This document shows, piece by piece, positions 11,511 through 22,737 of a stretch of DNA of 64,000 nt (position 1 is its first letter; the number at the start of each line of letters is the position of its first letter). This DNA is from Patiria pectinifera (taxonomy: Eukaryota > Echinodermata > Asteroidea > Valvatida > Asterinidae), in assembly GCA_029964075.1 (NCBI GenBank), contig CM057138.1, positions 10,782,932 to 10,846,931 of the forward strand. Reading direction: 5' to 3'. The position numbers were made by a program, and so were the translations under genes. The notes below the pieces were generated by a model. The model was given only the letters and a program-made list of their open reading frames with translations. It was not told where the DNA came from and made no database searches.

Positions 11511-12132
11511 AGGATGTCATTTGTTATTTTCTAAAGTCAGAATGCAACTTAAAGAAACTTTCATTTCAGTAGCGGGAGTCCACCTCGCCACTACTTCTCG
11601 CAATCTCTGCCATAACCTACAACTTCTCACAAAACCGTGAGGAAATTTCGCCAGTCCAGCCGTCTGTCTCAACACCTGGCCAAATCCGGTACCCTGTCTC
11701 TCCTTCCCTCAGATGTCGTCCTTTTTTTTCTCCTTGTGAGTAACTTTTGCCACTTAATAAAGCCCAGGTTACAAAAACCCATAAATCATCCTCAACACTG
11801 GTCGTTTTTTATTATCAGTGAACGGGGCACATGTGGGGGAGGTATTTTTATCCCTCAGACAGGAACTGTAATTTGGAGCAAGGCCTCCCCAGTCCTCTTA
11901 TCAGCTCTAGGGATCTTCAAGACTGACTGGCCAATTTGGAAAATCTGTGTGTTTATCATCAGCTTGGGCATCCGAGTATCTCTGCCGTGGTGCATTCAAA
12001 TGTCCGCTTTTGTAGGACTCTGTAGAGTACAGATATCCTACATACGGACGATTCCGGGCACGGTATCCATTCTACCACAGAGGCACCCTTCAAAGACAAA
12101 AGCATTGTGCTATTTGCTCAGATTATGTTAAG

Positions 12133-12237
12133 GAGAATACACGAGAAAGTGTGGATTCGTAATTTAAGAATTCACGAGGCGCGAAGCGCCGAGTGAATTT
12201 GTAAATTAAGAATCCACACATATGCAAGTGTATTCTT
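12133..12237. repeat. Long hairpin carrying TGTGGATTCG words (105 bp)
   Basis: Arms of roughly 45-48 bp (agaatacac..., gtgtggattcgtaat..., aattcac) face each other around a GC-rich tip 'gaggcgcgaagcgcc'. The same word family fills the right part of the adjoining element. Confidence 0.8.
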
Positions 12238-12240
12238 CGA

Positions 12241-12846
12241 CTTAAACCATTGCGTCAACAGAAGTATTGACAAGAATGTTGCAACCTGACGCCACTTTTT
12301 CCTTCATATATCATCTCAATGAAGGTCATTCGTTGCAAAAATGATGATAAGACATGAATCTGGGACTGAGAAATGTTTCCAATTTTGTTAGGAAATACTT
12401 GAAATGACTCTCCATAGACTTTGTACACAAGCGCGGAAGTGGCGTCAGGTTGCAACATTTTTTCCTGGCGTGTTTAGCATGTGTATGCCACACGTACACC
12501 CGTACAACCAAGTCATTTTGTGTGTGTAGGCTCCTTACGTCAAAATGGATAGTTCAGACGAAGATTTCTTTCTGACTAAGAGTAGATTTTGCAGTGCCGG
12601 CAGAGAATCTGACAGTGAAGATGCATTGGTAATTTTCGGAAAGCAAATTTTCACGCAGACGGTCCTATTCATGCTCATTATGGAGAACAATTGTCCGACG
12701 TGTTCAAAGTGTGGATTCGTAATTCCGAATCCACACTTTACTAAAGATTCGTAGTTCCGAATCCACACTTTGTGACCAGTGTAAGAGATTCGTAGATCCA
12801 AATCCACACTTTTAACAATAGTGTGACGTCATAGCAATGGTTTAAG
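12241..12846. mobile_element. TIR element with TGTGGATTCG word array (606 bp)
   Basis: Termini CTTAAACCATTGC on the left and the same in reverse complement on the right continue with GTCA/GACGTCA. An internal perfect 23-bp inverted repeat (aatgttgcaacctgacgcca...) sits at 12275-12297 and 12437-12459. At 12708-12812 the word GTGTGGATTCGTAA and its inverse occur four to five times. No transposase frame was recognised. Confidence 0.72.
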
Positions 12847-13104
12847 CTCAGATAATCCATCACAGGCAGGGTAGTTGCTTTATACAATAGAGTACATCAT
12901 GATTTCTCCATTGAAAGTGGGAACTCATGTTCAGTGATCACGTGCCTGAATTAGTATAGGGTACAATGCAATGCTGAGTTTCTGTACCGCCCCTGTATAC
13001 TGCCCAAAACCACCCCAGTACTGTATTGCTTCACAGATTCACGAGGGAATTTATACAAATGTTATACAATTTAATACAACTTCTTTTTACTATTCATCAG
13101 ATGA

Positions 13105-13262
13105 ATTTGCGTCAGGGTGGTGTAAATCAATGTTAGGTTTTGCCCTTCACCGACGTATAAATACTGTATACTCAGAGTGTTACCTTCCAAGTGGAAGTTG
13201 GAAAATCGCCAGGGTGGGACTCGAACCCACGACCTCCTGCTTTCTAGAGCTGGGATACATAA
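13105..13262 (-). mobile_element. SINE family 3, copy 1
   Basis: Read on the minus strand, a B box (gggttcgagtccca) is followed by a body ending 'tcggtgaagggcaaaaccta'. The A-box half of the tRNA head is missing. It is paired with a fuller copy at 13515-13695. Confidence 0.75.
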
Positions 13263-13514
13263 ATCATAACTTGATTACAGGTTCAAAGATTTCCTAAGCT
13301 TTGTGAAACCCTAATGTCTAACGAGTTTCATTAGGTCACAATTCTAGGTGGCAATAAAAGAACATGAATTTATCTTTGCCTTTAAATCGTTTGTTTCATA
13401 TTCTTTCAAAGGTGATAAATTATGAGCATTCTTCAATATTCTGAACTTTAATTTTTCACTATTATAATTATGAACTTCAGGATGCACAATATTGTCTGTC
13501 TAAATTTTTTTCTT

Positions 13515-13695
13515 CAAAATTAGGTTTTGCCCTTCACCGATGTATAAACACTGTATACTCAGTGTGTTACCGGTACCTCCCGAGTGAAAGTTGGAAAAAA
13601 ATTACTTGGGTGGGACTCGAACCCACGACCTCCTGCTTTCTAGTGCAGATGTCTTACCACTCCACCACCGAGCTAACGGGATTGATTGGCTGGTT
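13515..13695 (-). mobile_element. SINE family 3, copy 2 with complete tRNA-like head
   Basis: Minus-strand 13678 to 13603 forms a recognisable tRNA-like head. An A box 'tagctcggtggtgg' is followed by a CTGCAC...GCAG anticodon-type stem and then B box 'gggttcgagtcccac'. The body 'ccaactttcactcgg' and 'cactgagtatacagtg' follows and is shared with the other copies. A SINE head is preferred over a functional tRNA gene because the body follows directly and copies recur. Confidence 0.8.
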
Positions 13696-13743
13696 CGAAT
13701 CTGATGTACATAGCAGCAGGTACTGCATTAACTATTCATAAGG

Positions 13744-13815
13744 TGGGATTTTGCGTCGGGGTGATGAAAATCAAATTAGGTTTTGCCCTTCACCGACTTT
13801 TTTTTTTTTTTTAAT
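13744..13815 (-). mobile_element. SINE family 3, 3' fragment with poly-A tail
   Basis: The body segment 'ggttttgcccttcaccgac' (plus-strand reading) is preserved and is followed by a T run (13798-13812). Its position suggests an interrupted or re-inserted copy. Confidence 0.6.
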
Positions 13816-13859
13816 TCCTCACACTAATCCATCATTAAATTCTTACTTACTCTATTTAG

Positions 13860-14117
13860 GAAATGAATAGTACAGCAAACCTGCCAGTGGGACTTCTTCA
13901 TCTCCCCCCCCCTCTTCCTCCAAGAACCAAAATTACCTCACTCGACATACATGAGAACTTTCTAAATGAAGCCAAAGTCAAGATGCAATTTGATGATAAA
14001 GTTATTCTCAAGAAACATCTGTTTGATGTTAAAGAATTTTTTTCCCTACAGGAAGTCCATATCAGCGCAGTTGATGCCAAAGAAAAAGAAAAGATAAATA
14101 AGCAGGAATGTTTTTGA
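13860..14117 (+). CDS. Candidate 3'-terminal coding exon, family unknown
   Basis: After a T-rich stretch and a CTATTTAG acceptor (ending at 13859) an open frame of 85 codons runs to a TGA at 14115-14117. Composition is protein-like. A Pro/Leu patch (about residues 9-21) is followed by a charged stretch rich in Lys, Asp, Glu, Phe and Val with alternating hydrophobic positions, and the end is Lys/Glu-rich and hydrophilic. The ATG at 13863 could also be a start, but the flanking acceptor suggests a last exon. The first AATAAA downstream is at 14560. Upstream is SINE-rich DNA, so the frame could also be a captured or decayed fragment. No family recognised. Confidence 0.35.
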   Translation, partial: EMNSTANLPVGLLHLPPPLPPRTKITSLDIHENFLNEAKVKMQFDDKVILKKHLFDVKEFFSLQEVHISAVDAKEKEKINKQECF

Positions 14118-14838
14118 TGAGGATCAACATTTCGGAAATCCATAATTGAAGCCACTGCCTAGCAACAAGCACCCCAAGGCCTAAACAATGATTATCCTTT
14201 TAAAATATACGAGCACAGAACTGTATCTTGTCTTGTTTTTCCCCCTTTTTTGTTCTAGTCTAAGGCATTTCCGTTAAAAGGGTCTTAAAAAACAGACTGA
14301 CAAAGGATCGTCTATTTCACCAAATCCTTGTCTTTTACTGCGTCTGCCAAAATCACTTTGAAGGCAATTTAGACAGAAAAGGAACTGAAGAATCAGGGAT
14401 TTGTTGAAAAATTAAACAAACTATCACTACGAACTTTGAAAGTTTCCTCTCAAAACACAGACTAATTTGAAGTAAAAAAACACTGGGAAGGGCTACAAAT
14501 GTTGAGCAAAAGGTAAATAATTGTCTAATTTGAACCATTGCTACAGTGTACGTACATGTAATAAAAGCCCAAATCAGCATCATGTAGGATGGAGTGGAGG
14601 CATCACAAGCTCCACTTAATGCATGTGGGCCCCCCCCCCCCTTACATGTACATGTATACCCATCTACTTGCAGAAAATTTGAATTGCGCAAAAACAACCT
14701 TCCTAATAGTTTGAGCCTGACGAGAACATGTTACATGTATTTGTGTCCTTGGACAAGACACTTTTCTACAATTGTCTCTCTCCACCCAGAAGTACAATGT
14801 GGGTACGGTACTTGGGAGGATAGAAACCAAACTGCACT
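14118..14838. other. Possible 3' flank of the 13860 exon; no gene
   Basis: AATAAA occurs at 14560-14565. A poly-C run lies at 14631-14641, followed by ACATGTACATGTAT. Nothing else recognised. Confidence 0.35.
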
Positions 14839-15075
14839 GGGCCCAATTCACGACGCTGCTAAGAACAAAAATTTGCTGCACACAAAAAAAAGTCTGGCTT
14901 ATAAAAACACGTAACTAGCTAAAACTCCATGCTATTTTCATGCTAAGCAAACAACAGCTGAATACTAATCATGAGCAATATACATCACATGGAGTTTTGG
15001 CTGGTAACCTGCTTTCACAAGCCAGACTTTGTGCTTAGCAAATTGTGTGCTTAGCAGCTCCATGAAATTGGGCCC
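14839..15075. mobile_element. Foldback element with GGGCCCAATT ends (237 bp)
   Basis: Both ends read GGGCCCAATT and continue inward as GCTGCTAAG, TTTGCT, AGTCTGGCTT and AAAACTCCATG. About 90 bp on each side are inverted repeats with mismatches, leaving a central loop of roughly 50 bp. A one-armed relative is at 55565-55650. Confidence 0.82.
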
Positions 15076-17371
15076 TGAAGTCAGCTGCAGAAAAGCGGTC
15101 TCTTGGCCTGTTGAACAGGGGTAATAGCCATTATTATTTAGTGCCCCTCCTGCCCAGTGGACCCTAGTCAGGCCACTAGCACACAAGGAAGTTTGCAAGT
15201 GTGCCACTTTAACTCCTTCAATACAGCCGACAATGACAAAATGTAACCAACTGCAAGTCAAATCTACCCACCCCCTCTTGAAGAAATACCCCTTTATAAA
15301 GTGTCCTAAGAAACAGGGCACCTGTGGGGACTTGGGGACTGAGGGGGGGGGGAGGGGAGGAGAAGAGAGATGGGGTAGACAGAGGGACAGCTAGAAAGGG
15401 CCGATGAGCAAGTTCAGGAAGGAAGTGACAACTGGCGGGCCATTGATTTACAGCTGGCCCAACCTGTTGTGGATGGATAGTAACACCTGACTGTACAGAC
15501 ACACACTCATCAACAACAGATTGTCTGGCCCATGCTTCAACGCCGAGCGAACTGGGCAGGAGCGCGGTTGACTGGCATTATGGCAATGGGGTGTGCCCGT
15601 CCATATTTTGGGAAACTTTTCAAAGGCACCAAAAGGGCGTGGAGGATTTCCTATACCTTCACGCTTGTCTGATAATAAATGGTTTGAGGGGAGATACTTG
15701 ATGCGAAATTACAGGTCCTGCAGAGGTGTTAGCTGATTTTAACCACACATGCCCCCTGACGCAAAATTAGAGGGAGGGAGTTAAAGCCAGCCAACTCCAA
15801 AAGTGAGTTTGGTTCATAAAAGTGAACGTGGTGTAATACAGTTAAAAAGGGTGTTGTTTCAAAGCTAGACAAGGGGATGATGGGAAGATGCATGGAATTA
15901 TGGGTACACATATTTTACAAATCCCTTGGAGAACCGATAGATTTCATGTCATTATAGTGCCCTACAATGTGTGAAAAGGCAGCGTTTTGAAGTTTGAGGC
16001 CCGCATACTGATTGGTTTACATGTCAGATGCCTGGGAGCTCATCTACCCAATACTTGACTTGTCTGCGTAAATCAAAGTTGCAACAAACCTGAGTGTTTG
16101 ATGAAACATTGATCCATCTATGATTGATATAACCATGATCTACCCAGACAAGTGAAGAACTGTTACAAACAACATGTGGAGAAAACACGTGTCGGGCCAT
16201 ACTCAACAAGGATCATCTTTGGATTTGACAGGTTGAAAGTAAACACCTGCAGTCTCCAGGGGTGTCATCGGTTTGTGCTCCTTGAAGAAGGGTTTTTTTT
16301 ATCAGGGGAAGGGGAAAATCAAATCAGGGATGACTGCCAGTTTCACCAGCCAGGGGAATTGCAGATAACAAGATCACCTGTGTGGTGCTTCACCTGGGGG
16401 GTAAAAATAGCTGCGCTGCTCCAATTCTCCACACCGAAGGAATTAGTAACTGCCGGTGGAGAAAGAAGGACGAAACTTTTGGGGTGGGGAAGTTGGCTTG
16501 AAAGTAGTCAAGTTTTCCCACACAATCGATGGTTGTGAACACCCTGCTATATAGATGAAAATTCACATTTGGTTTGGGTTAGCGGGTCTAGTCTATCTTA
16601 GGGGAAAGGAAGCAGAAGTGTGTGGGTGAATTGTAGTCGCGAGGATGGTCAGGAAGGGACCGTCTGTCAGAGAGGGGTTTTGACATCAAAAATAAATTGG
16701 CTTGTGGAAGGGAAACTGTGGTGGTTGTTGTTGAGGAGAGGGGTATGGGGGGGGGGGAAGGAGACAAACTAAAGTTTGGTACGTGACTAGGAAGTGCCGG
16801 TAAGGTAACGTATCGACAAAATGTAGGTCTGTGCTTGTTTTCCTGAGGTTACCAAGGTTTGGCAGAGTCTTAAACACCCACTTCAAGAAAACTTTGTGGA
16901 TGGAATTAACCACCTTTAAGCTACCTTTGTAGTTCAATGTTACCTTTGTAGTTCAATGTTACCATTGGTTAACGTGTGGTTGAGTTGTGATGTGCTGTTT
17001 ATCTTCGCACTAATGATGATGCTGATGCGATGCGAGAATGTACGTCATCTGATGCATCTCTTTAAACAGGTAAAAACAAAACTCCCCAGTCCAGGCTCCC
17101 CGCTGTACATGTGCACTAGCAACAGGTGTACCGGTATGCACAACCACTGATAACCAGTAATGCCACCAAAAAGGACATGCAGGCTGTGATCCTGAATAAA
17201 AATAGAACATGTGCTTTGCCCAAGGACACAATGCATGGCAAACAGGTGGATTTGAACATCTGACCCTTAGGTTACAAACCTTCAACAATCACTGAGACGA
17301 GTTTTCTTTAAGAAAAACAAAATCAGAACATACTGTATGGAATGTATACATGAAGAGAGTACATGTACCAG
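15076..17371. other. No gene recognised
   Basis: It holds G/A-rich tracts (15339-15375 and 16744-16765) and a 19-bp unit repeated twice at 16923-16960. A degenerate minus-strand tRNA-like motif lies near 17215-17285. Frames such as 16152-16538 show no family signal. Confidence 0.4.
16923..16960. repeat. 19-bp tandem duplication
   Basis: The unit acctttgtagttcaatgtt is repeated twice without mismatch, which suggests recent slippage. Confidence 0.9.
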
Positions 17372-17684
17372 TACATGTATCATTTGTCATTTGTGCATTG
17401 TTTTTCGTTTGAAGCAACAAAAGCTTAATTACTAACTTTAAGTTTTAGCTCAGTGAATGCTGTCTATTCCAAGTAAACAATATTCTATGATCTCCATTTT
17501 AATTCAAATGTTGCCGAGTTATGTTTTGAATTGCGCCTAAAATCAGCGTCCAGGACACATTGTCATTCAGCCGATTGCAGCTATGCCATGTCATGCACTA
17601 ACAAACGAATTATAGTAACCGCGCGCGTGTGCAACGCGTACTTGTGCTTACCCAATCACCCCTTTGCCAAATTAAAAACAAACT

Positions 17685-18063
17685 GTTAGGCCACAAAAGA
17701 AAAATACTCGGTCTCTGGTCAGCGCGCGTGTCGATTTTAATCATGCGCGACAACCTTTTTTTCTTCTTCAAATTAACACGGAAGCTACAACAGCGCCCTC
17801 TATTGCCGCACCTCCTCAAATATTTGTACCAAGGAGCACCAAGGAATGGGGAAATTGCACCAAGGCAAATGATAAAGGGCACCAAGGCAAATTATGGAGG
17901 ACACCAATGTATAATGAGGACACAAAAAAGCAAAATAGTACCCACCTTGTCTGTACAATACAAGCTTGAAAAAAAAAAAGCCACCCAAAAAAAAAAAACC
18001 CAACGCGTCGCCGCATCAATTCGGTCTGACCAGAGACCGACTATTGTTTTTTTTTGGGCCTAA
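17685..18063. mobile_element. TIR element nested in the TTAA-family copy (379 bp)
   Basis: The left end TTAGGCCACAAAAGAAAAAT and the right end in reverse complement TTAGGCCCAAAAAAAAACAA both continue with CGGTCTCTGGTCAG, giving TIRs of about 40 bp. The interior has CpG-rich sub-ends (gcgcgcgtgtcg, acgcgtcgccgc) and a CACCAAGG minisatellite. Confidence 0.8.
17817..17912. repeat. Minisatellite, about 22-bp units
   Basis: Units resembling 'gcaccaaggcaaatgataaa' repeat four times with drift, in the centre of the nested element. Confidence 0.7.
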
Positions 18064-18066
18064 TAT

Positions 18067-18120
18067 AGGTTCTCTCACTGACCCGGCCTACATCTGGGTA
18101 CTGGAAAGTCAGCGTCACCA
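18067..18120. repeat. Dispersed repeat D, copy 1
   Basis: About 50 bp (tctctcactgacccggccta through agtcagcgtcaccat) recurs in reverse complement at 61486-61550, next to repeat C copy 2. Confidence 0.75.
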
Positions 18121-18325
18121 TACATCTAAAAATACATCTTTAGACACATCTTTGGAAATGACCTTCTTTTGTTGTTTTCTTCACAATGACAGCATGCCAG
18201 AGAGAACAATTTCACAGGGAGTTTAGTGCCATTACTATATTTAAACAAAGTACGCTTTTTCAACAATAATTTTGTTAGTTACGTGTACTTTTCGGATAGC
18301 TGCAAATGATATACTCTATCTTTCA

Positions 18326-19138
18326 AAAAATACTTGTAGTGGGCAGGCAAGGTGGGCCTAGGAAAGGTATGTTGCATCATGCCAAAAACTGAAACTAGAC
18401 AGTAACAAATTGGAATGGATTAAGATGCGTTTCCTTTGGGGATGAGTCTGTGAGTGTCTCCGTGGCAACCAAGAGTTGCCACCGTAAACCAGGAAGTCAG
18501 ACAGCTTAAGGCTATGCACCTGCCTCAGGCCATTGTGACTTCCATTAAATAATAGAGATATAATCATCTCATGAAAAGTGCATTCAACTGTTAGATCGTA
18601 CATACTGGTATGGACTGTATGGGGAGGGGGTTGGGGCCGGTGGAAGTCACAGTTTAAGTGCAATAACCCTGGAAATGCAAAACAGACCTCTGAACTGATT
18701 TATTAGTCATGACAATGCATTTTCTTGAAATTTGATGGAATTTTGTGTAATAGGGATGTAAATTTTTAGACATTAGAACATTGAAAACTACAATGTTTCA
18801 TTCGCAGTGACTATCATTTACATTTACCTGTACTTTATTTTTCGGGAAAACAGCAAAAACCAACACATACAAATTAAAGGACAACAACAGAAAACAAAAA
18901 GAACCTAAGAATTGCACAAAAAAGACCGATTCTCTGTCGTGGGGCTCTCCTGACTAAAAAGGTTCACACACAAAAATGAATGAAATTAAATTAAATTGAA
19001 CTAATCAAATCAAATAAAAGAATTTTTTTTAAAAATTAAAAATATATCCAAAGAAACCTCAAAATGAAACTGACTAGTGTATTAAAAAAATTTATATTAT
19101 ATTAATTAATTAACGTATTAATTAGACAATCATGGGTT
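18326..19138. other. No gene recognised; AT-rich right half
   Basis: Bases 18970-19125 are strongly A/T-rich with attaattaat and similar words. Confidence 0.45.
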
Positions 19139-19330
19139 AATAATTGAGTTCTGCCCTTCACTGACATTATTTACACCTTGTGTATAGTCAGTACTGTTTG
19201 AGAACTTGTGAGAAAAAGAAATATCTCAAGGCTGCACTGCTCTCACAAGCCAGTTGACCAAGTTCTGTTCTCGAGTAGTTAGGACATCTGCACCCGTAAG
19301 CAGGTACGTGGCTATGGGTTCACAGCTCAG
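19139..19330. mobile_element. SINE family 3, diverged copy
   Basis: 'ttctgcccttcactgac' and 'tatagtcagtactg' match the body of the 13515 copy. A segment with 'ttaggacatctgcac' and 'gcaggta' resembles the tRNA head but is rearranged. Confidence 0.5.
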
Positions 19331-19399
19331 TGAGCTCACCCAAGCAAGCTACATGTAGCTCACTTGATACACAATGTACATGTACGTATATTGTTTCTA

Positions 19400-20076
19400 A
19401 AGTCCCAGTCACACATTTATGGTTTGGAGCTACGGATCTCCACAATTTGAAATTCGTGATCAACCGTGGGAGTACCGTATTCATCCTTAGTACCTCCGTG
19501 GTTATCCGTCATCTTCCTTGGGTATTCGTGGAGGGGCTACGGAAGATTTAAACTGATACAAAACTTCCGTGGTGAAATGTCATGAAAATCAATCCGTAGT
19601 GCAACCGTGGGACATCCGTAGGACAACCATACTGATTCGTAGTGTTATGTTATTCGTGGCTATTCGCACATATTCTTGGAGATTTGTAGCTCATTCATGG
19701 TAGAAATCTCTACGAATGTCCTACGGATATGCCCGGATGTGCTTGGGTTCTGCTAATAAAGGTTGTATTCTTGACTATTTGTAGGAGAACCTTGGTCATC
19801 CGTGCTTCCGTGGCCCAATCGCAGACAACCGTGGGGTTAGCGCCTTTATTCTTAGTAATACCGTTGATATTCTTCATTAATCCGTCCATATTCTTGGCAA
19901 ACCGTGGTTTATTCGTAGAGAAACCATAGGACAGTCGTTGCCATTCATCCTGAAACCGTAGTGCATTCTTAGAGAATCGATTTCTCCACGAATCTCGACG
20001 GTTCATGGTGATCGATTGACTCTTGGTAAACCGTAGATATTCGTAGCACCAAACCGTAAATGTGTGACTGGGGCTT
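19400..20076. mobile_element. TIR element with CCGTAG/TTCGTGG word array (677 bp)
   Basis: The left end AAGTCCCAGTCACACATTTA and the right end in reverse complement AAGCCCCAGTCACACATTTA both continue with YGGTTTGG. The interior is filled with short related words in both orientations (ATCCGTAG, ATTCGTAG, ACCGTGG, ATTCTTGG), spaced roughly 10-25 bp through nearly the whole element. No coding frame. It shares its outer TIR core with 27862-28553. Confidence 0.85.
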
Positions 20077-20481
20077 AACAATGAGGTCTCAGTTATGTAC
20101 TTACAAAGAGCAACATTTCTTAATCAAATTGCAATCTGAAATTTGGTGGTCAATATCTACTGTGTAAACGCTGCCGGGCCCTCATAAGGCACATGCATTA
20201 ATTGTACATGTAAGACTGGACCGGACTCAGCTGGATACACGGCTATACAGTGCCAAGGATCGCCAATCCTGGAGACATACAGCTTAAAGTTGGCTGCCAC
20301 CCACCCTCTTTCAGACGACGGCACCGGATAGATAGATCAGGCATGCAACTGGGAAGTCACACAAAAAAGAGGAAATTCACATTTTTCCAAGACTTTGTAC
20401 AGTGTTTTTCTATTTTCAATGGCACACATTGGAAGTGAAAAAAGAGGAAAAGTTGCATGCCTGATAGATAGAGCATGGCGC

Positions 20482-20736
20482 TATGGGCTCCGTGCGCCGA
20501 CGAAAGAGGGCGCGCGTGACCGACTGACGCCATCTTGCCTGACTGCAATTCATTTGCCGCGAAAGCGCGTCCACTGCATGTACAGTACAAATCCACTGAT
20601 GTATGTGCGTCACACACAAGGAACGGTGTGTGCAACCAGCGAAACGTCCCGCCCATGGGACGTCGTTGCAAGGTAAAAGGTACCCCCAACTGTACTGTCT
20701 TTGCCGGTGAGGGGGTACTTGTGAACGGAGCGGATA
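20482..20736. mobile_element. MITE family B, copy 2 (255 bp)
   Basis: The left end TATGGGCTCCGTGCGC and the right end in reverse complement (TATCCGCTCCGTTCACAAGT) are inverted repeats. The interior is CpG-rich (gggcgcgcgtgac, gcgaaagcgcg) and non-coding. Confidence 0.7.
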
Positions 20737-22188
20737 AAAATAGAGTAAGGGCATTTCAAGCATACAAAAACCGAGGTGCATGTAATTGTTGTTCTTAAGA
20801 TTTTTCAGGTTGTATAGGTTGTTGCAAGCACCAGTGAGAAATACCACTGTCTGCAGCTTTCAAATGACATCTCAATTTAAAAACATAATTCCTTTCAACA
20901 CTTCAAGGTCAGGATCCCAGCTAGAGTGTGGAATGACAAATCAATTTGTGTAAGGACAATGTGAAATGAGACATGGAGGGCTGGACACTTACAGCTGGAC
21001 ACTGTGAAATTTCACACCAGCTAAATTGGTCAACTCACAGGCAGTTAGCTTGGAAGGTTTCTGAAGGAATGCAGTATGAGGGCTGTACTGACCAGATGGC
21101 TTAGTGGTGAAGTGGTCTTCTTGCCAAACTGGTGGAAGGCTAGATTTAAAGCCCTAATGCATCCTAATAAAGTCAGCCTCAAGTAGTACTAGTAGAACTA
21201 AACATTGTAGTACTAGTAAAAAAAATTTCAGATTTGGGGGGGGGGGATGTTCAAAATCTAGTCTAAAGATTTCCCCTCATCATTATAACATAGAGCAAGG
21301 AACAGAGAAGGCAAAAATTGTAGTCTCCAGCTTTGGGTCTCACTAGTCTCAAGTCAAATGACATGTGACAATAGGCAATCCTTAGTCGTCTTAATAATAA
21401 TAAACTTTGATTATACATGTAAAGCCCATTTCACAAATGGTCCCAATGTGCTGTAGAGTCACATCCCCCTCCCCCCCCCCCTCCACCGGTGCCCCTTCAC
21501 TTGGCAATGGACCTTCACTGGGGAGGGGGGGGGATTTGAAATCTTTAATTGCACACAAACAATACATGCCCGCAGTGCCCCGCCCCTTGAAAATTGGTGC
21601 ACCCCCATATTAAGTGCACCATATACTATAGCAAATAAATATTCATGTTAGGTGCGTGATGGGATTGGTTAAAATACGATGTACATGTATGCTGAAAAGA
21701 AAAAAAAACGCTAGCTGTTTTGCCTGTCAGCAACAAGCATGATCGATGGATAACGTACGTGTAGATGTACTGGTCCCTACAGCACCACTGGGGAAAGCCT
21801 TCAATAAAAAACACTTCCCAAAACAATCGCTGGGAGAAGCAGATATGAGTAAAAAATCAGTTCAGGGCGTGAATTGCCCCGCCCACCCCCACCTGTAGAC
21901 CTGTACACACACACCTGTCTCAATCACTCACACGTTACAGTCAGTGTACAGAAAGCTCCACAAACCACACGCAGAGAAAGGACTGTGACCTGGATGTGTT
22001 GTCAATTACAAACTTCCCAGAAGTTGGCAAGTAAATTTAATGATTCCGCTGAAACTTCATTTGAGTTCCAGTTGACGGATCGAGTTCACAGTTGCTTCAA
22101 TTAGATGAGGCTTGTGGGGAAACTGTTGGATCTCGGTCAGTTGCCTTATATGGACAAACTGGACCAGAAGTTTTTCCCTTTTACAGTT
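20737..22188. other. No gene; one degenerate tRNA-like SINE
   Basis: 'gatggcttagtggtgaagtgg' (from 21099) with 'agatttaaagccct' (from about 21142) resembles a decayed A/B-box pair on the plus strand. G and C runs occur at 21236-21247, 21470-21482 and 21524-21533. Confidence 0.4.
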
Positions 22189-22192
22189 TTAA

Positions 22193-22733
22193 AGGTATAG
22201 TCCATCATTTGTAATTTGTGCATTTTGTTCGTTTGAAGCAACAAACGTGCTCAAAATCTAAAGAAGGATACTGAACAACTAACCTGATGAAGTTTCAGCT
22301 CAGCTTCAGCTGTATATTCCGAGAAAAACAACATTCTAGGATCTCGACTTCAAATCAAAAGTTGCTGAATCATGTTTTTAATTGGGCCTGAATTCAGCGT
22401 CCGAGACACGTTCTCACTGAGCCGACTGCAGCTACGCGATGTCGCGCACTGATCCGACGAATCATAGCAACTGCGCGCGCATGTGCGTCGTGCCAACGCT
22501 CGCGTGCACTTCGTCGAATAAAAAAAACGAACTACTAACGGAAATTTCCAACGGTGCTTCTTAAGACGCACCGTTGGAAAGGCCTTCTTTTGTTGATTTC
22601 TTCAAAATGACAGCTTGCCAGAAAGAATAATTTCACAGAGAGTTTAGTCCCCCTTACTATCAACCAAGTATAGTTTTTCAACAATAATTATGCCAGTTAC
22701 TTTTTGGATAGCTGCAAATGATGGACTCTGGCT
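22193..22733. mobile_element. TTAA-flanked TIR element, copy 2 (541 bp)
   Basis: It is framed by TTAA on both sides (22189-22192 and 22734-22737). TIRs read AGGTATAGTCCATCATTTG on the left and AGCCAGAGTCCATCATTTG on the right. In the middle a short hairpin (ttccaacggtgc / gcaccgttggaa, about 22550-22580) is seen. A TTAA target is typical of piggyBac and Kolobok superfamilies. Non-coding. Confidence 0.85.
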
Positions 22734-22737
22734 TTAA

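Larger units (their letters stand above)
17372..18325. mobile_element. TTAA-family element, copy 1, split by a nested insertion
   Basis: The left part (17372-17635) matches the left half of 22193-22733, including 'catttgtgcattgtt' and 'gaagcaacaaa'. The right part (18125-18325) matches its right half ('ccttcttttgttg', 'gctgcaaatgat'). Between them lie the 17685-18063 element and further repeat DNA. The ends are mutated relative to copy 2. Confidence 0.7.

Noticed and set aside
11637-12131. Longest ORF in the window (164 codons, plus)
   Set aside because: No domain, no splice context, an unusual hydrophobic and basic mix, and it ends at the edge of the hairpin/word-array region. A run this long is expected by chance somewhere in 64 kb.
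13603-13678. Functional tRNA gene on the minus strand
   Set aside because: A and B boxes are good, but the same head plus body recurs as a dispersed family, so a SINE is the simpler reading.
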